This document shows, one piece after another, positions 19,501 to 30,966 of a DNA stretch of 64,000 bases. Both the position numbers and the translations under genes were made by a program. Positions within the stretch are counted from its first letter, which is position 1. Each line of letters begins with the position of its first letter. Below the pieces are notes generated by a model that was not told the DNA's origin, ran no database searches, and worked only from the letters and a program-made list of their open reading frames with translations. This DNA is from Gossypium raimondii (Eukaryota > Streptophyta > Magnoliopsida > Malvales > Malvaceae). The stretch is from positions 60,586,705 to 60,650,704 of the forward strand of contig NC_068567.1 in assembly GCF_025698545.1 (NCBI RefSeq), read 5' to 3'.

Positions 19501-20701
19501 ATTGTGATGATATTTATAGTTTTACTTATTGTCATTGGCAAGTGCTAGATTATGGCACATTCACAATTATGTAGTAACTATATTTATTGTTATATTTTGG
19601 CTTAACTCATGATTTGGTCTTTGAAGTATACAAATTTTCTTATTTTGGTATCTAAAACATTTTTTTTTGTCCCAATTTGATTTTTAAAGTATCAATCATT
19701 TCCCAATGTGGTATCAAAAGTATGTATCCGTATATTTCTTTAGTCCATTTTTTGACGGACGTTGACAAAAATCTTATTGCCAATTACAAAGCGCCATGTG
19801 GTGCCTTTATGTAAAAAAATATGTTCTTTTATTAAATGTATATACACGTTATAAAATATAAAAATGGAAATAAATATATAAAAATTTAGAAAATGTATAA
19901 ATAATCTAGAAAAAAATATAAATTATAAAAAGATTATAAAAATAAAATTACAAAAATAAGACAATTGAAAATAAATTAGTTGAAATTAATAAAATTATTA
20001 AAAATGTACAAAAATAAAAAGTTTAAAATATTTTTATTAAATTCTAAAAGGTATTTAAATTTCAAGTTTTTTTACAATCACTTGAAATTTAAATACATGT
20101 TTTAATTTTTATAATATTTTTCAATTTTATATATGATTTTGAATTTCTAAAATTTATAATTATATATTTTTGAATTTTATAAAAAATTATTATAAATTTT
20201 ATTTATACATTATATATTATTTTTTACATTTTTAATCAATATAATATATAATATTAAAACAATAAAAAAGACAAATGATGTATTCTAATAGTGTCGTGTG
20301 GTCGGTCAACACATGTCCACAGCCCATCAACGATCAATCAAAGTTGTTGACACCATTTTTTTTGGATGAAAACGGGGTCGACTTGGGTTTGAAAAATGAA
20401 AACAAAAACGGGAGTCGCCACCAATCCTTTTTGATAAGGTGTGATTGGATCACCTCGAAAAGTTGTTGTTTTTAATAAAAGGTTTGATTTTATTAAAACA
20501 ACAAGTTTGGTCCATGAAATTCAGAAAAATGGGTTCGGGAGTCGGTTACGCTCGAGGAAGGATTAGCACCCTCGATACGCCCAAAATTGGTACCTAGTTG
20601 ATTATTTAATGTTTTAGTGTCGAAAAACTGAAAACTTTAAAGAAATTTAAAATACGATCCTAAAAAAAAAAAACTCAAATAGCATAGATTAAAATTCAAG
20701 A

Positions 20702-21024
20702 GGATATTTGGCAATTTGGTTAAACGTGAAATCGAAACCCAGCACCTTAGGGCACGTTTCTCGAATTCCCAAACGCAAAACATTGCCTTATTTTTGAAAA
20801 GTTTTTTTAAAGGATATTTAGCTATTTGGTTGAATGAGAAAAATCGACACCCAGCACCTTAGGGCACGCTTTCTCGAATTTCCAAACGCAAAACATTGCC
20901 TTATTTTAAAATTTTTAAAAGGATATTGAGTCATTTGGTTTAACGAGAAAAATCGACACCCAGCACCTTAGGGCACGTTTTTCTCGAATCTCCAAACGCA
21001 AAACATTGCCTTATTTTGGAACAA
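20702..21024. repeat. Three tandem ~108-bp units inside the solo LTR
   Basis: Three units start at about 20702, 20812 and 20921. Each has GGATATT, then ACCCAGCACCTTAGGGCACG, CTCGAAT and CAAACGCAAAACATTGCCTT. The second and third are closer to each other than to the first. Confidence 0.85.
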
Positions 21025-21228
21025 TTTCCTTTTTTGAAATATGGTATTTATATGCATAATGGAATAATAAATAAAATAATATGAAAAAAAAAACGAATAA
21101 TAAATAATAATAATAATAATATATACGTATACTAAACTATAAAGTTTTAAAAGGCAAAAATAAATAAGAAAATACCAATTCATAAAAATATAGATATATG
21201 GACATGCAAGTAAATTATAAAGTATAAG

Positions 21229-21230
<2 letters not shown>

Positions 21231-21272
<42 letters not shown>
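21231..21272. repeat. TA microsatellite (about 21 units)
   Basis: An uninterrupted AT dinucleotide run inside the solo LTR, with a shorter one near 21386-21410 and imperfect ATGT variants between. Confidence 0.95.
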
Positions 21273-21278
<6 letters not shown>

Positions 21279-23235
21279 GTATAAATGCGTATGTAATTAT
21301 ATATATGAAAAAAGGAAGTCATGTATATAAATATACGTATACATATGCATGCACGAGTTATAACATAAAATATGTATGTGGACATATATATATATATATA
21401 TATATATATTACAAAAGATATACATATATGTATATGTGAATTATAAATATATAAAAAATACATAAACGTATATTTTAAAATGAAAGGAAATATATAAATA
21501 TGACTATAACCAGATTAATCAACAAAATAACAAAGATAACAAAAAAATGGATTAAATCGGGATAAAATGAAATCTAAAGGTACGAATTGCAAATAAAAAA
21601 AACTCATTGGAATGCGCTGGGAAAGGACGAGGACCAAATGGGAAATAAAACCCAAATCTAGACACGTGTCAGCTACCCAGCGCACCAGAGGGTCAGGGAC
21701 GAAATCGAAAGACAGACGAAAGTTCAGGGCTGAATTAAAAAGACAATAATATTGAACAAAAGGAGTTAAATTAAAAGAAAATAAATTCCGAAGGACCAAA
21801 ATCGCAAATAGACCCTCAGGTATGGAAACACGCGGACCTTCATCGGGTCGGGTCGGGTCGGCTTGATCCATGTCGAAACGACGTCGTTTTGGGACTATTG
21901 AGGCCAGTCCTAAACGACGCCGTTTAAGGTGTCTATTTAAGTTTGTTTTTTTTTATTTCTTCATTCTTCTCTGTTTAAAACAAAAAAACTTCAAAACCTC
22001 TCCCCAACCCTCTCATTTCAGTTAAGGGGCCGGCCAGAAGCCACCACACCGACACCACCCCACCAGTGGCGGCGATGAAAGGCGAAGGTCGGGTTTTTTA
22101 ACCCCGTTGCAAGGCCTTTCATAGATCAGGCTCTCCTATTCTTAAAGCCGAGAGGAAAACCCCCAAAAGCCGCCATCCCCGTCCATTTTCGGTGACCCGA
22201 AGGACTCCGGCGACAACTCAAACGCAGCGTTCGGGTAAGTTTCGTTTATTACCTTAAGCCTATTAACCGTGAAAGAAAAGAAAGAGCGAAAACAGAATCG
22301 AATCGAAGAAAAAAAGTCTAAAAATATCACCTTTAAACTGATTTTTTCTTTTCTATTTCTTCAATATTGTTTCCAAAAAAAACCGAACCCTTTTTACAAA
22401 GATTTTTGGTGGCTTTATAGCCGATTTTCCATGCGTTTTTCTAATCTATTTCTATTTGCTGATGTTTCCTTTCTGTCATTGCAGGTATGGACGCACGTGG
22501 GTGGAGGTGACAGTGGCAGTTGGTGGTGGTTGCTGGCAGAGCAGGTGGGCGAAGGCCAAAGGTCAGAAGACCCTAGGAGCGGCACCTAGGGTTCTTCTAT
22601 TTTCTGCTAGGTTTTTTGTTTTGGGTTTAGTGGGCTGCTGGACTGTAATTTGGGCCTGTATTTTGAGTTTAATTGGGCCCCGGGCAAAATGGCCTGCAAC
22701 AAAAGTCAAAAGTGTTTTGGTTAAATTGAAATTTAAATAAATTTTTAGAATTTTAGAATTATATATTTTAGAATTTTATAAAAAATTATTTGAAGTTTTT
22801 TTTAAAAAATTGTTACAATTTTCTTTTACATTTTTTCATAATATTATTAATTTCAATTAATTTATTTTCAATTATCTTATTTTTTATATTTATAATTTTT
22901 TATAATTTATATGTTTTTTTTCTAGATTTTATATATTTTATGAAATTTTTTTATGTATTTATTCCCACCTTTTATATATTTTAATGTGTATATACATTTA
23001 GTAAAAGAAAATATTTTTTTACATAAAGATGCCACATGGTGCTTTGTGATTGGATATAAGATTTTTTTTAACGTCTGCCAAAAATAGATTAAAAATATAA
23101 CGAAAGTATACTTTGGGTACCAAATTGGGAAGTGATTGATACTTTAATTACCAAATTGGGACAAAACGTTTAGGTACCAAAATGTGAAAATAAATATACT
23201 TTAGGGACCAAATTATGAACTAAGCCTTATACTTT

Positions 23236-23652
23236 TAGTTAAAACGATGAAGTAGAGATGTTAAAACTTTTGTTTCTCAAGTTCAAATTTCAACATATAT
23301 TTTTATTACTCAACTGAAATCAAAATAATAAAAATTAGAAACACACTCTAAATAATAAAATTTACATTGTAAAATAATAGTATTTTACTCATTACTCAAT
23401 TGAATTGATGACACCAACTCAATTACAGGCGTAATATATGATATACATAAATAAATAAAATAAAAGCTAGATTATTATTATTTAAAAAAAAAAGAGGATT
23501 AATTCCATTGCATGTACCCAAACTACAGTAAAAATTTTGAATTCGTTCTTAAATTTTAAAGCATTCTAATTGAGTCCTCAAATTATCAATATCATAATAA
23601 TTAGATCCTTCCACCAACCTATTGCCAACTTAGGCGTTAAATGCTAGTTGCA
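23236..23652. other. Intergenic, nothing recognised
   Basis: AT-rich spacer between two long-TIR elements. No ORF or repeat recognised. Confidence 0.5.
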
Positions 23653-23661
23653 TAATTATAA

Positions 23662-24957
23662 GAGTAAACTACCCAGTTGGTCACCCAACTTTTAGGGTGC
23701 TTTCATTTTAATCACCCAAAACGAAATCCTTGAAATTTTGTCACCTAACTTTTAAGCCGTTTTCATTTTAGTCACCTAAGTATTAAATTTCTAACAGCGG
23801 TTGACTGTACATGTCATATCATTTCCACACTTTCATTTTGGTCCCCTAACTTCTAGGTTACGTTCATTCTGGTCACCCCAAAAAATATTTCTTTTAAGCA
23901 CTGATCAAGGTAAAAAGCATTAAGGATTAAAGTGAAAAAGTGTAGAAACTAAAATAATACATTAAAAAAATTATCAAAGTGTATTTGTCTATCCCTTGCC
24001 GAAAGTTCTAATCTTTTTCAATATTAAAATTTTAAATTTCAAAACATCAAAATTAATTAAATAAGTTATTGAAAATTTTTATCCTTATAAAGTTTAGAAT
24101 TTTAGTTTATGTTTCAGTTTATTTTAACGAGATCAACTAAAATAGCTCATATTTACTAATTTTTACAGAACTTAAACTTCCTTTGATTATATACTCTCGA
24201 ATTTTTCATGCTAAGATAAATGTAAAGAAAAATCATTGCAATTAATTTAATTTAATTAATTGCAATGTTTTTTGTTTGGGTAAAGAAGTTATGAAAAAAT
24301 TGGATTTTGTTTGAAATGGAAGATAAATTAATTAATTATAAGGATTTTATCTTTGCTTTTAGCTTAGTATATAGAATATTCAAGATCATATAATCATAAG
24401 AAATTTGGGTTTTGTAGAGAAATTATTAAAGACGAGTTATCTGAGTTGATTTTAATTTGGAAACATAAAATAAAATTTTAAATTTTAGATGAAGATTAAA
24501 TTATTAATTTAATTAATTTCAATATTATAATAACAAATCGGTTGACACTATAAGGGATATATTTTTTTAATAATTTATTTAACTGATTTTGATGTCTTAA
24601 AATTTAATATTTTAATATTTTAAAAAAGAAATTTAGAACTTTTGGCAAGGGTAAACAAATTACAATTTGACAATTTTTAATGCATTGTTTTATTTTCTAC
24701 CGCTTTTTCACTTTAATCCTTAATTTTCTTTTACTCCTAACAATATTTTTAAAAAAAAGAGAGATTTTTATGTGCGACCAAAATGAAAGTGTAAACATGA
24801 TGTGACATGTACAGTCAATCGTCGTTAGAGATTTAACGCTTGGGTGACTAAAATGAAAGCACCCCAAAAGTTGAGTGATGAAATTGTAAAGCTTTCATTT
24901 TGGGTGACCAAAATGAAAGCGTCCGAAAAATTAAGTGACTAACTAGGTAGTTTACCC
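23662..24957. mobile_element. Long-TIR Mutator-like element, 1296 bp
   Basis: The left end GAGTAAACTACCCAGTTGGTC-type sequence pairs with the inverted right end ACTAGGTAGTTTACCC. Arms extend inward with repeated TTTCATTTTGGTCACC / GGTGACCAAAATGAAA phrases and GACTGTACATGTCA / TGACATGTACAGTC. Flanks TAATTATAA (23653-23661) and TATTTATAA (24958-24966) are a 9-bp target duplication with one mismatch. Non-coding and of the same general build as the elements at 13481 and 19599. Confidence 0.8.
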
Positions 24958-25106
24958 TATTTATAACACATATATACATATTACATGGATGGCTTGTATC
25001 TAACATATTGAAAAGAACACACAATGCTATTAAAATTAAGAGGACTATTTTTATAATATGTAAAATTTAAATTATCCATATAATAAGTATACATATATTT
25101 AAAATT

Positions 25107-25652
25107 TTATCTTTTATGAGGCAATTCTCTCACCTAGTTCTACATAGCCATCAACCTTTTGCCTAAAAATGTGCAAATTATAGGTGACTACTCCAAGCTA
25201 GAGGTGCTCATGGGCCGGGCCAGGTCGGTTTCGGGCCGGGCCCGAAAAAAATTTCGGCCAGGGTCCTAGGCCCGGGCCCGGCCCGGCCCGAAATATGGGC
25301 CTAGAATTTTGCCCAGGCCCGGCCCGTTTTTTAATTAAATACCAAAAATTTATTTTAAAAATTAAAACAAAAATAAAAAATTATTTTAAAAATATTTTAA
25401 AATTAAAAAAATTTAAAAGTATTTTAAAATTTAAAAAAATAAAAAAATTATTATATTCGGGCCGGGCCAAAAAAGTGGTGCCCGAGGCCCGGCTCGTTTT
25501 TAATCGGGCCTCATTTTTTTGCCCAAGCCCATATTTCGGGCCTATATTTTTACCCAAATCCTCCCATATTTCGGGCGGGCCGTCGGGCCGGGCCGAGCCG
25601 CCCGGCCCATGAGCACCTCTACTCCAAGCAAACTTCTATTTTGAGAATCCAT
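25107..25652 (-). pseudogene. Exon-like ORF interrupted by a hAT-like insertion
   Basis: Ignoring the element at 25199-25621 and one copy of its target duplication, the minus strand reads from an ATG at 25652 through MDSQNRSLLGVV and IFRQKVDGYVELGERIA to a TAA. The uninterrupted relative at 26858-26950 shares LLGVV and TFRQKVDGY, and the two differ by one whole codon near residue 12. CTAG/GTGAGA at the end could be a splice donor, so this may be a first exon. The protein family is not recognised. It may be chance homology of an old non-coding repeat. Confidence 0.4.
25199..25621. mobile_element. hAT-like non-autonomous element, 423 bp, GC-rich ends
   Basis: Perfect terminal inverted repeats TAGAGGTGCTCATGGGCCGG and CCGGCCCATGAGCACCTCTA are flanked by an exact 8-bp target duplication CTCCAAGC (25191-25198 and 25622-25629), the size made by hAT transposases. 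The ends are very GC-rich against an AT-rich centre. A natural empty site with a single CTCCAAGC lies at 26917-26924. Little decay of the ends suggests a fairly recent insertion. Confidence 0.9.
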
Positions 25653-25877
25653 GCAAATGCTTTTTTACTTCATTTTGCAAAGTTTTATCCAACAAAACTA
25701 ATTAATTAGAATAAGAGGAAACTTACAAAAAAAAAAAAACCCTTGGTTGGAAAATTTTGTAATTTAATTTTATATCAATTTTCAATTATGTCCTCGTGAA
25801 ATTAAAAAAATTATAACTCTTATCTTTATTTAGATTTTGAATCATTATAGGTTCTGATTATATTCGTTTTTTTTTTA

Positions 25878-26012
25878 GACAATGTCTAAAACTACCCATA
25901 GCCCCTCCCCGGCCTATAAATAGGAGGATAATACATTTCAGATCACTCGAACTCACATCCTCCTATATTAACAACAATGCTCATGCCAATCAAACTAAGA
26001 TTCAATCGATAT
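25878..26012 (-). mobile_element. tRNA-derived SINE, family A, copy 2
   Basis: On the minus strand: A-box-like TTAGTTTGATTGGCATGAG, B-box-like GTGAGTTCGAGTG about 35 bases later, and the conserved tail CCTCCTATTTATAGG, GGGCTATGGGTAG, ending in AAAAAAAA. The clearest family A copy. Confidence 0.75.
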
Positions 26013-26857
26013 TTCTCTTCTAATTTTTATATTGAAGTTGAACTTGTTTCTAAATTCCAAACTCTCTCTCTTTATTTATTTTTAAGTTCAATTTTATGAT
26101 ATTTTTAATAGTTCTGTAATGTATTTGAGTGATGATAACTAAATGTTGGAACTTTTCACAATATTTTATCAATTGCTTAAATGATTTTTATTAGGAATCA
26201 AATGTTTTTATAGTGTTTTTATTTGGGTGTAGGTTGTGTTTGCTTGTGATTCATCATGTGAATGTATAGTTTTACAGATAAATATTTTATATTTTAATTT
26301 ATGTCTAAAATTAATTTACTATCAAAATAATAAAATAATATAAAATTAAGATTTTAAGGATAATATAAAACATTCACAAATAATACTTATCTTTTAACTC
26401 TTGTCAAAACACAAGAATACTAATAGGTATCACAATTTTCAACAACCAAACATAGTAACATCCATCTTTTTAATACACGAGTATTATTTAACACATCACC
26501 CCTCTTTCGCATCTACTATACCAGATGGGATCTTAGGGTTTCTTCAGATGGGAAGTGTGTTTACCTAAGGTTAGTATAAAAACAATGTTGACGATGAAAT
26601 TAGATAATATAGCGATACTGTAATGAAAATAAACGCTCATCTAAAGAGACCCTTAATAGTTAAGGAACGGGATTATACTACCTTAATATCATATCTAAAT
26701 TAGCATTTAACGTTGAGCTAATCATCTGACAAACGAAAAGACATTATTAGTATATTTTGAATAAGAGAAACGTCTTGACCCAAATACAAAGCCAAATTAA
26801 AATAATTTAGGAAGAAAGACAAATGCAAAGTGTTTTTCTCTTCCCAATTCTCTCACC
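26013..26857. other. Intergenic, nothing recognised
   Basis: AT-rich, no ORF of note. It lies 3' of the exon-like ORF at 26858-26950 on the minus strand, so further exons of that putative gene would have to be here. I see none. Confidence 0.45.
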
Positions 26858-26950
26858 TCATACTAGATAGCCATCAACCTTTTGCCTAAAAGTGTACCAA
26901 TTGAAGGTGATCACTACTCCAAGCAACAAAGTGTTTGGGGAAGTTGTCAT
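26858..26950 (-). other. Exon-like small ORF, uninterrupted relative of 25107-25652
   Basis: A 30-residue minus-strand frame from ATG 26950, MTTSPNTLLLGVV at the start and TFRQKVDGYLV at the end. It keeps the frame of the interrupted copy despite a 3-base length difference, which hints at coding history. No domain is recognised. At the end TGAG/GTGAGAG could also be a splice donor. It marks the empty site of the hAT-like insertion. Confidence 0.35.
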
Positions 26951-28103
26951 TTTTCCTAGTGCTATGAAAATATAAAGTAAGTAGGAGATAATAATGTTTA
27001 TTTACGCAATCCAATTTTCTTATGTCTACAAAGCTTAATTAAGTACAAGTAATTTATTATCTTCAAACAATTAAAACCAATGATATTAAATATATAGCAC
27101 CCCAATGATAAAAATCAATTTAGTCTTTTTATAAATAAAGAAATTATAAATTAATATAGTGAAATTACACTTAAGCCCCCATAAAAATGAATAAAATTAT
27201 GTTTATTTCTGATAATTATAAATTAAGACATAATAAGTTTATTTCTGATATATGAAAAAATTATAATTAAGGTCTAGCCCCCGCTAAAATTTGTTTGGAT
27301 TTGCCCTTGTTTGCATTTTTGAAGACTAGACTTCTCACCACTAAATTATCCCCCTGTAAATTTAGTTTGTAAAACCACAACACAACGCTCTCACAATTAG
27401 TGTTCAGATTAAGTGCTCTCAATTCACGGTATATAACCTATACAAGTCTCTCAATTATATAGAATTTTTCGAGACTTGCTAACATGGTGAAGATCTATCA
27501 CAATCCATGTTAAACAATAATTAAATAAGCTGAAAAAAAATATATTAATAACAACCAAGGTAAATTAAACATTGGACTATTGGCAGCTTAATAAGTCTTC
27601 AACGTTCCAATTTGATCTAACTTCCTCGATCTAAGGGATTAGATAAACCCAATCCGATCCAATTCTCTAAATTTATTTCTTTAAGTAATATAATCTCCAT
27701 TGATGGGCTAGATATAATCTATGATCTCAATTCAACCCAAAGATATGGTTCGATAAATTATTTTCACTATTTTAAATATAAAATATTTCTATTTTACATG
27801 ATAAATAAATATAAATTAAATAAAAAATAACATTTGATTCGATTAAAATAATTATAATTTTTAATTTATATTCTATAAATCATTCAAACACCTCAATTAA
27901 AGTTAATTTTCAATTTCTCAATTTTTCCTACTTATCCCTATCTTTTGGTATTTGTCTCGTGGATTTTTCCACCTTTAGCTTCCTTTCTTTATCAAACTAG
28001 TATTGACTTGATACTCTTTTACATTCGCACAAAATTTTTGTAAAAATATCTCAAGAATAAATATATTATCCATATAGTGTTCAAATTTGATTGTCCAATT
28101 ATA
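26951..28103. other. Intergenic, nothing recognised
   Basis: AT-rich sequence before a SINE copy. No gene or clear repeat. Confidence 0.5.
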
Positions 28104-28200
28104 TCGAAAAACAACATTAGCTCAGTTAATATTATATTTATTGTAGCAATCTGAAAGTTGTGAGTTCAAACATGTTTAAGTCGCCATTTTCTTTAATTTA
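28104..28200 (+). mobile_element. tRNA-derived SINE, family C, copy 3
   Basis: A-box-like TTAGCTCAGTTAATATTA and B-box-like GTGAGTTCAAACATG with the family spacing, then CATTTTCTTTAATTTAAG. Degenerate tail. Confidence 0.5.
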
Positions 28201-28574
28201 AGAATTTAAATGAATTTGTAAGTAATTTAAAATTGTATAAAAAATTCAACGTGACATTATGAAATTTTAAATTTTATTCAATTCTTTATAAATTAACGAT
28301 TGAGTGATACGGTAATATCATGTTGCATGCCATTATCCATGCTGTTGATAATAAATTAGTAGAGAAAGAGAATGTAATGGCTCATTTGACGGAGGTCATG
28401 CGAAGAGTCATGGGTGGAGGAGTACTATTCTTATAGTTAAGGGTCACACTCTCTTAGCTTGAATCTTGATACATGTACGATACAAGTCTCATCTTGGTCA
28501 ACCACTTAAAGACCACTATAGTTCTCTAGATAGGTAGCGATAGGATGAAGATGATTGAGGTCCCATGATTCATG
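28201..28574. other. Left flank of the Tat-type retrotransposon
   Basis: No gene recognised. The sequence resumes at 41672 after the retrotransposon, so 28201-28579 and 41677 onward were once continuous. Confidence 0.6.
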
Positions 28575-28579
28575 CAAGG

Positions 28580-30945
28580 TGTAATTACTGAATTTTGTCC
28601 GGCTCGATTTCGTGCTTTTTTTAAAAAAAATACAAAAAATAAAAATTTATATTTTGACCCCCTAAACTTTTTGAAATTGCATTTTCACCCCTAAACTTTC
28701 TTAAAATTACATTTTTGCCTATCAACTTCTTGAAATTATATTTTGACCCCTAAATTTTCTCAAAATTATGCTTGGCCCCAAAAGTTTTGCTACATTTCCG
28801 ATCTGGTCCCTCTGGCAGACAGGCGCGATTTGCGCACCTGCCCTCCGTGATTTTCGGCCGTTGGCCCAGTGCATGGCCTCCCCTCTCCGCTGCCACCTGA
28901 AAACAAAGAGAAAGAAGACAAAAATCAAGAGATTAAAAGGAAAATGAAAAGAGAGAGGGAGGGGGATAGCAATCAAAAAAAAATTCAAAGCCAAAAGAAA
29001 ATAAGCAAAGAAATTCCAAAAAAAAAAAGCTCTCAATCCGGCCGATTGCCTCCACCGCCACCACGTCCGTCGCGCCACCACCATTGTCATCTCACCGTCG
29101 AGTCCTAAACGCAAAAAACAAAAACAAAAAGCAAGCAAAAAAAACAACAGTAGAGAAACCAAAAAATCAAACAGCAGCGAGTAAAAGCCCTCACCACCGT
29201 CGCTCGACCACCGCCATCGTCGTCTTCCCCTTTCCTCCGCCGCCGACTCCTACAACACAATCAACCAACACAACAAGCAAAGAGAAGATAAAAGTGCAGT
29301 AAATAAAAAGAAAAAACAGCAACCCAAAGGAAAAAGAGAGAAAAAAAGAAGAGAAAAGAAAGAAAAGAGGAAGAGAAGGGGAGGCGCGCCGGCCACCGCA
29401 CCACCGGGCGGAAGGAGTGTCGTTGACGGCGCAAAAGGGCTAGGATTCGGCCCGAGGAAGAAGAAGAAAAAGAAAAAAAAGGAAGAAAAAGAGAGAAGAA
29501 AAAGAGAAAGAAAAAAGAAAAAAAATAAAAAGCTAACAGTCGGGTCAAACCGTCCCGACCCGAAATCGGACCCGACCCAGCAGTCCAGCACCGACCCCCC
29601 AGCAACCCAGCAGCAGTAGGCCCATTCCCAGTGGCCCAAAACAGCAACCAGCAAAAAAAAAGCAAGCAGCAGCAGAAAAAAAAAGGCCAGCAGGCCTGTC
29701 CAAGCCCAACAAGCCTGACCCAGTCCAGCAAGCCCAGAACAGCAGCCCCAACAGTGCCAGCCGATCCAGGTCCGTTCCAGCAGTAGGCCAGCATCCAGCC
29801 CAGCTCCCAGCGGCCCGATCTGCAGAAAAGAAAAAGAAAAAAGAGAAAAGGCCCATTTTCAAGCCCATAACTTTGGGCTTTTGGTAATTTTTTTAACCCA
29901 TGTTAATTTAGTTAATTTATTTAAATATTGTCTTATTGTAATTAAATTAGCATTTTTAAAAATAGTTTTTTTAGAAACATTATTATGTGTAATTTTATTT
30001 GTATTTTTTTAAAATATAAAAAAATTATTTTAATGCATAAGGCAACGAACCGATTTAATATCGAGCCGTTGATTTCATCGCTATGTTGGGTGAATATCGA
30101 TGGCTCGTGTTAAATATGGGACGCCCTTCTAACAATCGAAAATATTCGAAATTCCTCGTATTTTAATAAAATTCTCGTGTTTTATTAGAATCCCGATTAA
30201 ATATTAAATTGAATCAGTTTGACACTAATTCGGCAATTTCATCGCCATGTCGGGGTGAATATCATCGATTCGTGTTAAATACGGTATTAAAAAAAATTCG
30301 TGTTTCAAAAATTTTCGTGTTTTCAAAAAAATTGACCGTGTTTCATAAATTTTCGTGTTTCAAAAAATCCTCGTGTTTCGTATTTTATCAAAAATTTTAT
30401 GTTTTCAAAAAAATTTTGTGTTTTAAAAATTTTCGTATTTCAAAAAGAAAATTCGTGTTTCCTAAAAAAATCTCGTGTTTCAAAATTTTTTTTTTTTAAA
30501 AGAGTTTCGCGTTTCTAAAATGCTTGTATTTTAAAAAAATTTTGTGTTTTCAGAAAAAAAAGGAAAAGTTGTTGTGCTTTAAAATTTTCGTGCTTTAATC
30601 GGATCACGACTAATATTAAATTGAACTCGTATTTTTGAAAATGAAGACAACACGCGTTTAACGAGATACCAATTTTGGGCGTCGCGAGGGTGCTAATACC
30701 TTCCTCGCGCGTAACTGACTCCCGAACCCTAATTTTCTCTGAATTTTCACGCAGACCTAAAATTACCTCTTTTTAGAAAAGCTTAAAAATAAAGTTTTCT
30801 AAAAAAGGAAAATTTTGTAGGTGTCCGATCACACCTAGAAAAAGATCGGTGGCGACTCCTTTTTCAAATAAAATCGAGATTCGGTTTTTAAGTTTTCAAT
30901 AATTACTTCGACTAGCGCCCGATGCTCAATTTTTAGGTCGCTACA
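28580..30945 (+). repeat. 5' LTR of the Tat-type element, 2366 bp
   Basis: It starts TGTAATTACTGAATTTTG and ends GGTCGCTACA (TG..CA). It holds A/G-rich and CCACC-rich tracts at 28870-29300, a polypurine region at 29290-29530, a CAGC/CCCAG-rich tract at 29570-29820, and a degenerate array of CGTGTTTCAAAA units at about 30290-30560. The long frames on both strands here are compositional and do not look like genes. Confidence 0.92.
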
Positions 30946-30947
30946 GC

Positions 30948-30966
30948 TGGCGACTCCACTGGGGAC
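30948..30966 (+). other. Primer binding site of the Tat-type element
   Basis: TGGCGACTCCACTGGGGAC starts two bases after the 5' LTR, where the tRNA primer for minus-strand synthesis should pair. TGG matches the CCA end of a tRNA. I do not assign the tRNA species. Confidence 0.75.

Larger units (their letters stand above)
20345..22701 (-). mobile_element. Solo LTR, Tat/Ogre-like, 2357 bp
   Basis: It begins TGTTGACACC and ends GGCCTGCAACA, with a perfect 5-bp target duplication AAAGT at 20340-20344 and 22702-22706. No internal retroelement domains are present, so it is a solo LTR left by LTR-LTR recombination. Orientation is minus: the reverse complement carries GGTGGCGACTCC near its 3' end, as does the LTR at 28580-30945 near 30846. 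It holds three ~108-bp tandem units and TA-rich tracts. Confidence 0.85.
19599..23226. mobile_element. Mutator-like long-TIR element, split by a solo LTR
   Basis: The left end GGCTTAACTCATGATTTGGT pairs with the right end ACCAAATTATGAACTAAGCC. Complementarity continues for several hundred bases on each side, for example AAAGTATCAATCA.TTCCCAA and CATGTGG.*CTTTATGTAAAAAA near 19795 and 23025. The 9-bp flanks TTATATTTT (19590-19598) and TTATACTTT (23227-23235) differ at one base. Without the LTR at 20345-22701 the element is about 1.27 kb and non-coding, so it is a non-autonomous MULE-type element. Confidence 0.8.

Noticed and set aside
21215-21463. Minus-strand Tyr/Ile-rich ORF
   Set aside because: Translation of TA microsatellites inside the solo LTR.
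28722-29868. Long overlapping minus- and plus-strand frames in the 5' LTR, rich in Phe/Leu or Lys/Ser
   Set aside because: They fall in purine- or CCACC-biased LTR tracts, recur with shifts in the 3' LTR at 39509-40293, and have no domain or start context. Compositional artefacts.
30209-30499. Phe/Lys-rich frame of repeated CF..FS phrases
   Set aside because: It is the translation of the CGTGTTTCAAAA short-unit array in the LTR, not a gene.
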